A stretch of 64,000 bases of DNA, from the NCBI GenBank assembly GCA_016169945.1, contig JADLSH010000393.1, positions 6,589,501 to 6,653,500 of the forward strand, read 5' to 3'. Under the pieces are notes generated by a model that was given only the letters and a program-made list of their open reading frames with translations, did not search any database and was not told where the DNA came from. The DNA comes from Trachythela sp. YZ-2020 (Eukaryota > Cnidaria > Anthozoa > Malacalcyonacea > Clavulariidae). Each line of letters begins with the position of its first letter. The first letter of the stretch is position 1. Of this stretch, positions 1 to 10,509 are shown piece by piece. The position numbers and the translations under genes were made by a program.

Positions 1-69
1 AGCTGGCAGCAGTTCTTTTCTTTGTGAAAATGTCCTTGTAGTATTGAAGCAACTTCTTCTTTGCTTTAA
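1..69 (-). CDS. Gene A exon, cut by window edge
   Basis: After acceptor TTATTAG| the frame reads VKAKKKLLQYYKDIFTKKRT and continues to the window edge. The phase matches the preceding exon (1 nt carried over). From memory a similar TKKR-rich stretch follows the GGRWW block in related proteins. The remaining C-terminal exons lie outside the window. Confidence 0.5.
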
Positions 70-3000
70 CTAATAATTATAATTGTAACAATAACTTTAT
101 CCACAAAACATTAATTTTTACCATGCTAGTGACCTCACCAAAACCCCAGTTAATTACTGTAATTTAAAAATTTAAATTGTTGTACTTTACCTAGTGCACT
201 TAACACCAGATCACAACGGCCCAGTTTTAGGTTACTTATCATTTCATCCAAATTGGCTTTCAATTCATTGGCTTGTTTTGTAAGCTCTTCAAAGCCAACC
301 ATATCCCAAGCCAAATTCATTAAAGTTTTGTCAGATCGTTGACGTTTTGATGTCAGATGCGCTTCATACTTTTCCTTTGCATGAATTGTCCCTTGTTCCA
401 AGAATTCAATGTCATCCACAAATTGCTTTTGTAGCTTTTTCAAGACATCTAGTGACAGATTTGATTTGTCTTGAGCACACAACTTGACATGATTACATTT
501 GGACATGTATTCAGAATAAAGGTTTTTAACAACACCATTGCCTAGATCTTCGTCACCAGACCATAAACCTCTAACACTTTCTCTTAATCCACAACGAATG
601 TCACACGCATCTGCTTTGATCCACCACCGCCCTCCTGGGTTACTTGCTTTTGCTTCCAGTAAAGCTTTCATCTGAAAGAGAATTTGATATAAATATGAAA
701 ATCAAGTTTTGAATAAGTTTTGAAAATCATGAGTGGTTAAAGTAATCATAGTGATGTATTTTAGGACATGTGTATATCCTTGTAGTAGTTGTATCATTTG
801 ATACAACTGCTAGTGGTAGTAACATAGTTAATTATTACTGTTGTAACTTAATGCTCAGTTCTTGCAAACCTAAATTACTCTCTTTTGCCAAATAAGCAAT
901 GAGATGAGGGCATTTATTATTTAAAAAAAAGTTTTCACATCATTCTGCAGCTTATTAGTACTCTCCTAGAAAAGATTTGTACTAATGAGTACTTTTACGG
1001 AGTATAATATTACTTTATATTTTAATTTAAACAACAGAAACACTACCTGGACACTTGCAGTCTTCTCAAATCCTGAAGAAGCAATGCGTTTCTGAAGTTG
1101 TCGCACTCCAATTCCAGCCACATTAACTTTGGCCTTAAACAGAGACTACCAGTCATACCAAAGGCCTGTCAGAAGCCCGTAACTCAGTGCCTGAGGATTA
1201 ACTAGTTCTCACAGGGTGAGACGTGGTGACGTTAAATGATAAAATGCACATGCTCGTCCACATTAAAGTTTTAAAATGCGCATGTTCAACCAAATTCGAC
1301 GTCCCACAAGCGTAAGAGCTGTTTTGGGAACAAAACCTCGCCAATCGTGCGCTTAAAGCCAGGGCCCTTGGGACTTATTTTTATCATTAATCATGCTATT
1401 ACAAACTAATACCATGATATGTCGGGAAATTAGTGATTAAATGTCCCTCACCCTTGGGAGGTTTGTGGAATTCCACAAACCTCCCTCAGTTTCGGGACAT
1501 TTAATCACTAAATTCCCTCATATCATGGTATTAACTTATAATAATTTACCTTTCAAACTTAGAACTGATCAAGTCAGACCTTCACCAAAGCAATCTGGCA
1601 ACATAATTATTTGCATTGGCTCACACCATGTGAACTGTTCGTTTGCTGTGAGGAAGGCCTGAATTGCACCCTGATCACAGAGTAGAGATCATACAGAGGT
1701 GTAACGGGTGTACCCACTTATGCTTCAGACGCTTGCCGAGCATGCACAGTTAAAGTGCACGATTCAGATGGCGGCTCGCTTTTAACTGCAATTTACCTTT
1801 TAGAAGTGCGTAAAACCTTAAGATTGTGAAACTTTAAAGAGCCGAAAATGTTGGAAACTTGGGGAATGTTGGGAACTCGGAATGGGGGAACTTGCCAAGC
1901 ATGCGCAGTTGATCATTTTTTGCCCAGCCGCCTGAAATCAGGTGGGTACACGAAAACGTAAGTCTCCCAAGTGTTTACGACGGCCCGTTCCACCTCTGTA
2001 TGATCTCTACTCTGTGCCCTGATGCACCGAATGAATTTAATTAATAATTATTACACACCTTCAACGTATCATACATGAATGGATTTTTTGGTTTTTATTT
2101 CGTTGTTGAAGGTGGTTGGATATTGTGATGTTCTTCCATTAATTCTGGAGAAATTTGATCATCCTCAATGGTCTGACGATCTTCTTCTGACATCTGAGTC
2201 CATAAGTAACTTCTTTGTCCAGCAGGAATTTCTGATGTTGTATTCCGTACAGGATTTGCCACCTCTGAAGAGTTGCTGACCTCTTGGGATTCATTGACGA
2301 GGTGTACAAACATTGATGATCAACTTTATTTAAACACACTAATCTTTTCAACTATTGATTTTGCTATTGATTTTAACTTCAGGCTGGACAGCCGTATTAT
2401 TTCTTTTATAGTGAGATCCAATCAAAACGTACTCGGTTTTCGCAATATTTAAACTAAGTTTATTTGCAGACAGCCACCTGTGGACATTCACCAGGTCTTC
2501 ATTTGCCCTCCTCTCAACTTCATCTAAAGTTTCACCTACAGCTGTTAGGCTGGTGTCATCTGCAAACATTCTAGATGTTGTATGCTTGAGACAATTTGGT
2601 AAATCATTTATATAGATGATGAACAAAAGAGGGCCGAGTATACTTCCCTGGGGAATACCACAAGTTATTTTTCTCTGATTTGAAAATATGCCTTTTAACT
2701 GACATTTTTGTGTTTGGTGTGTCAAATAACAACGCAATAGGGTAAGCGCGTTTTTCCCAAATCCATACATTTGAAACTTACGTAACAGTATTTCGTGGTT
2801 GACAGTGTCAAATGCTTTCTTTAAATCGAGAAAAACTACTAAATTATAAAGGCCGCGGTCCATGTTGACATACCATTCATTTGTACAATCTAAGAGTGTA
2901 GTTGTTGTAGAATGCGAAGGTCTAAAGCCATATTGATGTTCTGATAGAATATTTTCGTTCATCAAATAGTCAAGCATTTGATCATGCAAAATCCTTTCCA

Positions 3001-6000
3001 TCAGTTTACTCACTACTGGTAGGATTGAAATTGGTCTATAGTTGTCTAACATAGTCCGCTGGCCTTTTTTAAATATTGGAATTACCCTTGCAGCTTTCCA
3101 TTCCGAAGGAAACTGCTCTGAAATAATTGACACATTAAATATCTTTGTCAAAGATCGTGCAATAGCAGGAGCTGCAGTCAAGAGAACTTTAGCTGAAATT
3201 TTATCAATACCCGTCGCTTTCGAGGAAGACAATTTGGTTATAAGCTTGTTGCCACATTTACTGGCTGAAATGAAAACCCAGCACCAGATTCGTTTTGATC
3301 AATAAAATCTCTAAAACTACAATCATTATCTTGTTCAATTGTTTCAGCCAATTTAGGACCTATGTTTGTAAAATGATCATTAAAAACTTCAACTAATTCC
3401 TCAGTTGAAGTAACTGTTTTATCAACTAATTTAATTTCATTAACAGTATTTTGTTTGCGATTTCGCCCTAAGATATCGTTTATTGTTTTCCAGGCTTGCT
3501 TCGGGTTCTTATTATGGTTTGCGAATTGCGTTGCATAATATTCTTTTTTGGCATTACGCATGGCAATATTGGCAGCATTTCTAGAGGACTTGTATAGTTC
3601 CAATCATTTTCCTCTTTTGTTTTTATTGCTTTTCGCTTGAGAAAATCCCTTCTAAATAACATTGCTTTAATTTCTTTATTTACCCACGGTAAACTACCCT
3701 TTTTCTTAATTCTTTTTTATCTAATCGGCGCATGTTTGTCAAGGACCTGAACAAATAGTGCTTTCCAGCATTCCCACATTTTGTCCACATTTTGTTTACT
3801 GTCTAGTTCCGCCCAAGGCATCGTATATAGATCGTTTAAAAAGCATTGAGCATTGAATTTTTTTAAATTCCTAATCTCTACAAACCCTTGAGAACCGTTA
3901 TTTGGTCTGGAATTTAGTTTTCGTATTGCATAAATAAGGCTGTGGTCACTTATACCAAGATGTAGTATGCCCGAGTAAGTTACTTTCTCGGGCGTCGAAG
4001 TAATACAGACATCTAGTAGTGATTGTGTAGATTTAGTAATACGAGTCGGATATTTTATTAATTGTGTCAATTGATATAGTTCCAAAATATCCTGAAGCTT
4101 TTTTGTAGTCAACAAAGTCGGTTCAAGTAAATTGCAGTTTAAATCGCCTAGGATATAAACTTCCTTGCTTTCATTATCAACTAGTTCGATAAGTCTTTAA
4201 ATTTTTAAAAATACCTCAGCATGGGTATTCGGTGGTCTATAAACGCACAAAATAATAAAGGACTGACTATTAGCTTGTCTAACCTCTAGACAAACCGCTT
4301 CTAGGCCATTTGGAACTAAATCTGGACGTTTTTGATAATTTACGTGGCACCTTACATAAATGCAGACCCCCCCCTCCATTCCTTGTTCGATCGGCACGCA
4401 GTATATCATAACCTTCCACACTGACAAGTTCGTCAGAAATGGTACGGTCGAGGCGGGTTTCATTAAGTGCCAAGACATCCATTTTTTTATCATGCAACAA
4501 TAAACGAATTTCATCAAGATGTTTTGGCAAACTGACTATGTTAAGCATAGCCATTTTAAAACCTCTTGTTTTAGGAATATTTAAGTTGATTTCATGAGCT
4601 TCCTTCCTCGTCCTTTCATCAGTTCAATCCTGAGATTTTAAAATATTTTTAAAATTATCTTGTAGCAAGGCACTACCTTTGTGATTTAAATGTAATCCCC
4701 TACATTTAAATCACGAAGGTAGTGCCTTGCTACAAGATAATTTTAAAAATATTATTTTAAAAATATTGGTTTTTCATACTGGTCTAGATCAATGTAACTC
4801 TCATGTAAAGCACTGTCAAGTATTGACACAAGTCCTTCTGTAGTTTCTTCCTGTTGATCATTTGGAGATGCTTCCTTGCAATTGTCATGTGGCACATGAT
4901 TGATATTCTGGTTTTCCTGCACATCATACTGCCAGAACGGGCCTCTAAATAAACACGACCATTTCTGCCCAAAATGGGAAAACATTGTCTCTAGCCAGCT
5001 TGAATAATGTTCTTCAATACCCAATTTCTGAGATGAGTTGGACGAAAAAAAGCGTATATTGTAGTCAATAAGACCAAATGGCATTCTATCTAGAGGCATT
5101 CTGTTTTCTTGCTCTGCTGAAACCCATTGGAAGCAACCTGACATACAGTGTAAAAGATTGTGCTTTCCTTTGTCAAACAGTGTCTTCATTGCTGACAGAC
5201 TTGAATCTAAGAAATCGTGTTTGACAAATGAAAAGAAATCCGCTCCACCACAATCAGTGACGTAATGTTGGAACAAACAATTGAGTACTTGTTTCTTAAG
5301 GCATCCTGTCATTGTGTTTCTAAATGCATTAATAAAGTTCTCCACTGTATCTCCTAATGTAGTGGTTGTTCTCTTTTGAGGGGAGCAACTGAAAATTGGT
5401 GATAAATAAACATCAGACTTGACATTGGACTGCTTCTCAGCTAAAGGTGTAGAAGGAGTCGCAGGACTTGATGATTTTTGCTTTTCTGTGCTGATCACAT
5501 AATCAATGTTGTAAAACTCTTCTGCATCACATAATGTTGGAAACTGTTTAGATAAGTGTTTCAGCACTCTAGTTCGACATGAACCACCTACATATAAATG
5601 AAACATACTTAGTAAGGAAATGCATCCAGTGAATATGTTTTATTGTGCTGTGCAACAGTCACTTCAAGCATCCCACCCAGGTTCCTCCCACCACTTGTCA
5701 TCAACTTTTCTTTTAACTGGTACTGCATGCATAGGTCACCTCAACATTCCATCCATGCAGGTGAAAGCAAGCAATCTTAGCATCGAATAATGTACTAATA
5801 ATGCAGTGTTATTTTTCTCGCATGACTCGATATTGTATTTCATGTTCATCTTTATATGCATGGTTGTCAAGAATCGCAACAGTCACCAACAAATAGTAAC
5901 ATACCTGTTCTCGATGTATCACAAACTTTATTCACAGAAGCTGCACATTCGTTCCAAAACTTGTAATTTTTTGTTAGGGGCCATTTATTTGTGTATGCAT

Positions 6001-6603
6001 CACTCCAGTATAAACAAATATGCTGCACCAATGCACTGATTTCTTGAGTTGTCCACATTGTACAGCGACTTTTTGACTGAGAAGCATCATCACTCTTGAG
6101 ACATGAATCTTCCAAAAATAAGGTTTTTTTTGCTCCTTTACTGATGGGCTCTCGAACCCGTTTTGCTTTTACTTTTCCAGGTGTATTCCCATCAGGAACA
6201 TAAGACCGCTTCCCTAAAGCTTCTGTTGATGAGCATGTAAGGTCTTCAAATATTGACCTAAAATAGACAAAATTCAGAGCCTCAAAAAGAGTTGATATTG
6301 AGGGGAGCGTAGGGGAGCGTAAGCATATGCAGAACAACTAATGTCCATACAAAACACCTCTTATATTTTTAGGCTGTATTGACAAACACTTATACCACTA
6401 TTTGTAGAATGAACAGTACTGCTCTATTTCAACATAAAAACAACAGGTCGATTCTCGGGCAAATTTTTAGCTTCACGTTACACGCAGCCACATCGAAAGT
6501 GATGTAATGTTAACTCAATAAAGTAAATTTGACATATCTTATAAAACGAATACATAGAAAACGTTCAAAAGACTTACCCTTCTTCGCCTTCGGATTCCGC
6601 CAT
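1..6603 (-). CDS. Gene A: multi-exon gene with Myb/SANT-like N-terminus, 3' end beyond window
   Basis: Spliced model on the minus strand with exons 6578-6603, 5905-6257, about 4752-5587, 1047-1145, 191-671 and 1-69 (partial). Visible splice sites are GT-AG and phases agree: 2 nt carried from exon 1, 1 nt from exon 2, phase 0 into the exon at 671, 1 nt carried into the last one. No frameshift is seen in these exons. The protein has a Myb/SANT-like region (exon 2), a Cys/Trp-rich block (exon 3) and the block GGRWWIKADACDIR in the exon at 191-671. From memory these blocks recur together in uncharacterised, multi-copy cnidarian and sponge proteins. Function is unknown; DNA binding is inferred from the Myb-like part only. 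A LINE and two inverted-repeat elements lie between exon 3 and the exon at 1047-1145, so I cannot prove that the two halves are still spliced together. Confidence 0.6.
191..671 (-). CDS. Gene A exon with GGRWWIKADACDIR block
   Basis: Bounded by acceptor CTTTCAG|ATG and donor CTAG|GTAAAG. The 481-nt exon is open throughout. It begins MKALLEAKASNPGGRWWIKA, followed by GLRESVRGLWSGDEDLGNG and a long helical, Lys/Glu/Leu-rich region that could be a coiled coil. The Trp-rich motif is the hallmark by which I recognise the family; no enzymatic role is known to me. The exon leaves 1 nt that completes a Val codon in the next exon at 69. Confidence 0.6.
1047..1145 (-). CDS. Gene A exon (LFKAKVNVAGIGVRQL block)
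   Basis: A 99-nt exon between acceptor GGTAG| and donor CCAG|GTAGTG, exactly 33 codons, phase 0 at both ends. Encodes SLFKAKVNVAGIGVRQLQKR and a following Ser/Glu stretch ending in SVQ. It joins in phase to the exon at 671. From memory this block directly precedes the GGRWW block in the same family, which supports linking these exons to one gene. Confidence 0.55.
1407..1533. repeat. Imperfect palindrome centred on GGAATTCC
   Basis: Two arms of about 63 bp meet without a loop at GGAATTCC (1467-1474). The left arm starts TAATACCATGATAT and the right ends ATATCATGGTATTA; a few mismatches occur. It lies in the gap between gene A exons. It could be a tiny fold-back element or an inverted duplication. 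Confidence 0.8.
1676..2016. mobile_element. MITE, 341 bp, 7-bp target duplication
   Basis: Terminal inverted repeats of about 33 bp begin CACAGAGTAGAGATCATAC at both ends. The element is flanked by CCCTGAT on the left (1669-1675) and on the right (2017-2023). No coding capacity. The 7-8 bp target duplication and CA...TG ends suggest a hAT- or P-like non-autonomous DNA transposon; the superfamily is an inference. Confidence 0.75.
2095..2313 (-). CDS. Possible continuation of gene A linker beyond the LINE
   Basis: A 72-codon open frame directly beyond the truncated LINE. It is acidic and polar (MSEEDRQTIEDDQISPELM) and ends in TAA. Composition resembles the Glu/Gln/Ser-rich tail of gene A exon 3, so it may be the rest of that linker exon, cut off by the LINE insertion, or a short terminal exon. 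No domain is recognised and no decisive splice site is seen. The plus-strand frame over the same bases is an overlap and is not called. Confidence 0.25.
   Translation of the reverse strand: MFVHLVNESQEVSNSSEVANPVRNTTSEIPAGQRSYLWTQMSEEDRQTIEDDQISPELMEEHHNIQPPSTTK
2348..3603 (-). pseudogene. LINE 1 reverse transcriptase, 3'-truncated
   Basis: RT motifs in order: SSSKATGIDKISAKVL, WKAARVIPIFKKG, NYRPISILPVVSK, YGFRPSHST, FLDLKKAFDTVNH, CGIPQGSILGPLLF and the catalytic RMFADDTSL. The frame changes at about 3235. The protein ends soon after the FADD motif and palm region; the usual thumb and C-terminal domain are absent. CR1/L2-group assignment is by motif style. Confidence 0.7.
3717..4554 (-). 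pseudogene. LINE 1 endonuclease region
   Basis: An apurinic-type endonuclease domain read in several frames. Landmarks are VSLPKHLDEIRLLL, LALNETRL, a Gly-rich RTRNGGGG, ILCVYRPPN, and the C-terminal catalytic SDHSLI. The breaks near 4200-4300 and at 4115-4197 are frameshifts or stops, so no functional protein is made. Upstream in minus-strand order lies the ORF1 tail; downstream lies the RT. Confidence 0.65.
4642..4753. repeat. Fold-back, 53-bp arms, 6-nt loop
   Basis: Arm 4642-4694 and arm 4701-4753 are inverted copies with one mismatch (T/C) around the loop ATCCCC. The arm is LINE ORF1-tail sequence: the same peptide GLHLNH can be read outward on both strands. It marks the 5' edge of LINE 1 and the apparent end of gene A exon 3. 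A twin-priming-type inversion, a template switch or a library artefact could explain it. Confidence 0.85.
4752..5587 (-). CDS. Gene A exon 3: Cys/Trp-rich conserved block
   Basis: The acceptor ATGTAG|G at 5587/5588 joins in phase with exon 2 and completes the Myb-like block (LSKQFPTLCDAEEFY). A Ser/Thr-rich linker follows, then a conserved block with RMPFGLIDYNIRFF, HYSSWLETMFSHFGQ and KWSCLFRGPFW, which from memory is shared by uncharacterised cnidarian and sponge proteins. The tail is acidic and Gln/Glu-rich. The frame runs to a TAA at 4752, but those last bases fall inside the fold-back at 4642-4753, so the natural exon end has probably been replaced by the LINE insertion. No convincing donor is visible before it. 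Confidence 0.55.
5905..6257 (-). CDS. Gene A exon 2: Myb/SANT-like domain
   Basis: Acceptor TTTTAG|G and donor ACAG|GTATGT bound a 353-nt open exon. A basic stretch (KVKAKRVREPISKGAKK) precedes a Myb/SANT-like core with the ordered features MWTTQEIS, an internal WP, FWNECAASV and, across the next junction, RTGGSCRTRVLKHL. This tryptophan-spaced helical pattern is typical of trihelix/MADF-type DNA-binding modules, common in animal transcription factors and in transposon accessory proteins. Nuclear location is inferred. No stop codon or frameshift is present. Confidence 0.6.
6578..6603 (-). CDS. Gene A exon 1 with start codon
   Basis: Encodes MAESEGEEG, with the last codon split. ATG is preceded by AAA in a good initiation context and the exon ends at the strong donor GG|GTAAGT. 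The 2 nt left over join G from the acceptor at 6257/6258 to make Gly and open the Myb-like exon in frame, which is the reason for choosing this start. A Gypsy gag-protease remnant lies about 50 bp upstream on the same strand. The same frame is open upstream through that remnant, so a longer fused N-terminus cannot be excluded. Confidence 0.6.
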
Positions 6604-6654
6604 TTTACCAAAAATTTCTAAAATAATGCATTGCGGTCGTAGTGCGACCACCGC

Positions 6655-7648
6655 CTGGTATGATACTATTTTTGTGTTTGATTTCTGCAATATGTCGTTG
6701 GATCGTATCTGATTGAATATCGATTTTGGTATTACGTTACATTTTGCTCCTGTGTCTAATTTGACTTTGACTGCTTGCCCATTGATTTCGAGTTATGAAA
6801 TCCATTCATCTATGCCCACGGTTGCTATTTGTTGTTGCGTTTTAATTGTTCCTATAAAGAATTTGTCGTCGCTTGAGTCAGGATTACTGGCAATATTAGC
6901 TGCATGAACTCTTGTAGATGATTGGCAAACTCTCGCAAAATGATTGCCCTTTCCACAAGATGAGCATTTTTTTCCATATGCTGGGCATACTTCTTTGCGG
7001 AAAATATGTTGTGTGCCACAGTATTTGCAATCAGAAATTCGAGTTGACTTTAATTTTCTTCGTTCTTGCGACTTTCCCCGCGACTCATATCTCGGGCGAT
7101 CTTTGTCGGTAGGTGTTCTATATGTTGGTCTTACATCGTGAACTGTGTTCGTTTCATCTTTGATTTCTTGCATTTGTTTCTGTGGGATTTCCGCGGCGTG
7201 TACAATGTCAATGCATTTTTGTAGAGTCAGTTCTGGCTCTCGAAGTAGCCTACTTCATACTTTGTCGTCTCGTATTCCTACAACTAATCTGTCGCGAATT
7301 AGTCCGTCTTGAAGTGTGCCATAAGTACATTTCTTAGCTAGGACACGTAGCTCTGTTAAATACGCATCGAACGATTGAGTTTGTTGTTGCACTCGTGTAT
7401 TGAATATATGTCTTTCATAAGTAATGTTTTTCTTTGGCTCACAGTAATTCTGAAATTTAGCTAGTATAGCTTCAGGATCGTCTTTATCGTAATCTCCTGC
7501 GAACGTAAATGTATTGAATACTTCTATAGCTTCTTCGCCAGCTATATTCAACAGGATTGCAGCTTGTTTCTTTTTCGGAACACTTGTCGCGTCGAATCCT
7601 GTAGCAGACATGTATATTTCAAACTGTTGACGAAATCGTCTGTAGTTA
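6655..7648 (-). pseudogene. Gypsy-type gag and protease fragment
   Basis: The minus strand encodes a retrotransposon Gag core (YRRFRQQFEIYMSATGF, AFDAYL-type helices, LVVGIRDD), then after a stop at 7255 a zinc-knuckle region (CKYCGTQHIF and CSSCGKGNHFARVC, each Cys/His patterned), then a stop near 6793 and an aspartic protease start with LDTGAKCNVIP near 6710-6750. RT, RNase H and integrase are absent. The Gag N-terminus lies at 11619-11683, separated by LINE 2. It ends about 50 bp upstream of the gene A start codon. Confidence 0.75.
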
Positions 7649-7828
7649 ATTTAATTTATTTAATTGCTTTTCCATCAAGTACGATACTGTACACAAACAT
7701 ACATATAAAACATACATAATACAATTAAATAAACTAAGTTGATGGTTGGGTAACCGCAACAGCCTTAAACCAATTACTGCGGGCCCAAAATAGCTAGAGA
7801 CAAATTAACAATAACACAAATTAAAGAA

Positions 7829-9058
7829 CTAAAAACAACAGTTTATCGAAATGGTTAAAGTCCTTGCTCTATTGCATCTTGGGCAAATAGTTTTGAAAGT
7901 TCGTGCATCCTCACAATCATATGTGATCTTTAATGCGGTGTAGTAGTACTCTCGCATTACTGACTTAAACGAGTTGAAGTTCTCGGACTCCATACTCAAG
8001 TCTAATATGTCTGTCAATGTATTCCATGTTCTTATGGCTCTTATCCAAAACGATCTTTGGTAGGTTGTTGTTTTACTCCGTGGGATTTCGTACTTTACAC
8101 CTTTTGTACTAGTGGACGATCTTAATGGTCTTCTTGTCTTCGCGTGCAAGGCAAAGGGCGTGCTGGTAAGGCCACGAATTACTTTAAAGAAATGTACCAG
8201 TAACATATTGGCAGTAGATGGAGTCTGCAATCTGGATTTGTAACATACTGAACTGATGAATGGAAGGTTAAGAATGTATTTTGTAGCACGTCTTTGAGGC
8301 TTTTCCAGTTTGAGCATAAGTTCGATAGATTGAGGTGCCCAGACTTGCGTCGCGTAACCAAGATGTGATCGTACTAGTGTCAAGTATATGGCTCTTCTTG
8401 TTGTAATACTGTTAATTGTTCGTGTGTTTCGTCGGATGTAGCTGAGCATTTTATTTGCTTGTGCACACTGTTCGTTAACATGTTTGTTAAAAGTTAAATC
8501 CGAGGATATCCAGACACCAAGATCACGTTCGTGTTTAATTGATGCTAGTGGAGAGTTTTTCATAGAATAGGTGGTATGGATTGGATTGGTTTTACGGGTA
8601 ATTGATTGTGCTTTGCATTTGGTTTCGTTGAATTGTAAGCTAGATTCAGATGACCAGTTTTCCAAGTTATTAATATCTTCCTGTAACTTAATTGCATCAT
8701 TAGGTGATTGTATTGCCTTGAAGATTTTGGTATCGTCCGCGAACATTGCAACCCAACTTGACTTCACATTGCTTGGGAGATCATTGACGTAGAGGAGAAA
8801 CAATGCTGGGCCAAGTATGGAACCTTGCGGAACACCAGATGTGACAGGAAGAGGGTCTGATGTTGCTCCTAATACTGTAACACGTTGTCTACGATTTTCA
8901 AGATAACAACGGAACCATTTGAGTAGATTACCTCCAAAACCATAGTCTTTCTGCAGCTTTTGTAACAGGATTGTATGATCGATCTTATCGAACGCTTTTG
9001 ACATATCCATGTAAATCATGTCTATATGTCCTCCACTGTCCAGACACGATCCAATATA
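7829..9058 (-). pseudogene. LINE 2 reverse transcriptase, C-terminal part
   Basis: Continues the RT with IYMDMSKAFDKIDHTILL, TSGVPQGSILGPALFLLY and the catalytic VAMFADDTKIF, then thumb and C-terminal regions with SHLGYATQVWAP and a Cys-containing end (CEDARTFKTICPRCNRAR). It is a single open frame of about 410 codons beyond the MITE, so this LINE decayed little apart from the MITE and the frame change upstream. Confidence 0.75.
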
Positions 9059-9775
9059 CAGGGTGTATAAAAAAAAACTGAACAAAATTGAAATTGCTCT
9101 CAATTTCGCGAAGCGGCTCCAGGTACGAAGTTTTTTAGTAATATATATTGTTTGGGTATTTATAATGTAGAATAAACTAAAAAATTCTGAAAGTTACATT
9201 TTCAAAACCAGGGGGTGTCTTGTCCAACAGATCAAAATGGCTTGCACGAAATTTGAATGCTTAAAAGTTATTTTGAATTAGTGGGTGGAAATGTGTTGTT
9301 GTTGCATTGCTGTTCAAAATTTCAGAAAATTTGCTTAAGTGTAAGCCCTTCAAAACGTCACGCAAACTTTCATTTTTAAGAAAAAATCAGCTTTTGTCTA
9401 GACAATATGCAAATTAGGTAAAGGCGTAAATTAAGCATGCAAAAGCTGATTTTTTCTTAAAAATGAACGTTTGCGTGACGTTTTGAAGGGCTTACACTTA
9501 GCAAATTTTCTGAAATTTTGAACAGCAATGCAACACCCAACACATTTTCCACCCACTAATTCAAAATAACTTTTAAGCATTCAAATTTCAAAGCCATTTT
9601 GATCTGTTGACAAGACACTTCTGGGTTTTGAAAAATGTAACTTTCAGAATTTTTTAGTTTATTCTACATTATAAATACCCAAACAATATATATTAATAAA
9701 AACCTTCGTACCTGGAGCCGCTTTGCGAAGTTAAGAGCAATTTCAATTTTGTTCAGTTTTTTATGATACACCCTG
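9059..9775. mobile_element. MITE with very long inverted repeats, TA target
   Basis: A 717-bp element made almost wholly of two inverted arms of about 330 bp. Ends are CAGGGTGTAT / ATACACCCTG, flanked by TA at 9057-9058 and 9776-9777. The TA duplication and CAGGGTGT ends suit a Tc1/mariner-type non-autonomous element. It interrupts the RT codon of LINE 2; deletion of the element and one TA restores the frame exactly. Confidence 0.85.
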
Positions 9776-10509
9776 TAGTCGAGGGTGTCGATGAGGTTTG
9801 TTACGCAAGATCGTCCAGCCATGAACCCATGTTGACAGATATTCACAGCATCATGTAATCGAAATGTGATGTTGTTTAAGAAACAGCATTCTAAACCTTT
9901 TGATGTTATGCACAATAGGGAAATAGGGCGATAGTTCTCAGCATACTCCTTGTCACCTTTCTTGTGCACAGGTACAATATTAGCCAGTTTCCATTCCTCT
10001 GGTATTCCTGAAAGAACTGACATGTTGAACAGCTTGCATAGAGAAGGCGCTATCACACATGCTGTTTCCTTCAATAATCTTGCAGGTATACCATCGGGAC
10101 CTGTTGCTTTGCTTGAATCAAGATACCTTAACACATAGGAAACTTCGGCTTCACAAAATGTTAAATCAGTCATGATTGGTTCGTCAGACTCAATGACACT
10201 TTCCTTGTTTGCTTCCTTTCTTGAATACACTGACGCAAAGTATTGGTTGAACATGTTTGCTATACCATCTGGATTATCGGCCACTGTTCGTTGCGTTGTA
10301 CTTGCACCAGGTGTGTAGATGTTATTTGCAGACGAAATGATGTCAGGGATGTTTCTTGTCTTCGAACTGCTTTTTAACACCGACCAGAAGCGCTTTGGAT
10401 TTTGTTTGATGTTAGTCCCTAAACCATTAAAAAAACGTTTCCCGACTTTTCCGCAACATGTGCTTGACTTCAGATCGTAAGGTCTTGAATTGCTGTTGTA
10501 GTCGTACAT
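9776..10509 (-). pseudogene. LINE 2 reverse transcriptase, N-terminal part
   Basis: Contains KATGPDGIPARLLKE, WKLANIVPVHKKGDK, NYRPISLLCITSK and QHGFMAGRSCVTNLIDTLD, the fingers and early palm of a LINE RT. The frame enters the MITE at 9775 and the RT resumes at 9058. Removing the MITE with one TA joins the two in frame (DTLDYIGSCL), so this part was coding until the MITE came in. Confidence 0.75.

Larger units (their letters stand above)
2348..4753 (-). mobile_element. LINE 1: CR1/L2-group non-LTR retrotransposon, truncated and frameshifted
   Basis: In minus-strand order: the end of an SGNH-type ORF1 (GLHLNHKGSALLQDNF, about 4640-4695), an endonuclease region (3717-4554) and a reverse transcriptase (2348-3603). 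The RT stops at 2348 well before the usual end of the protein, so the copy lacks its 3' part, unlike the normal 5' truncation of LINEs. The 5' side ends in a 53-bp fold-back. It sits between exons of gene A in the same orientation. Confidence 0.75.

Noticed and set aside
3042..3305. Plus-strand frame over LINE 1
   Set aside because: Shadow of the RT on the minus strand.
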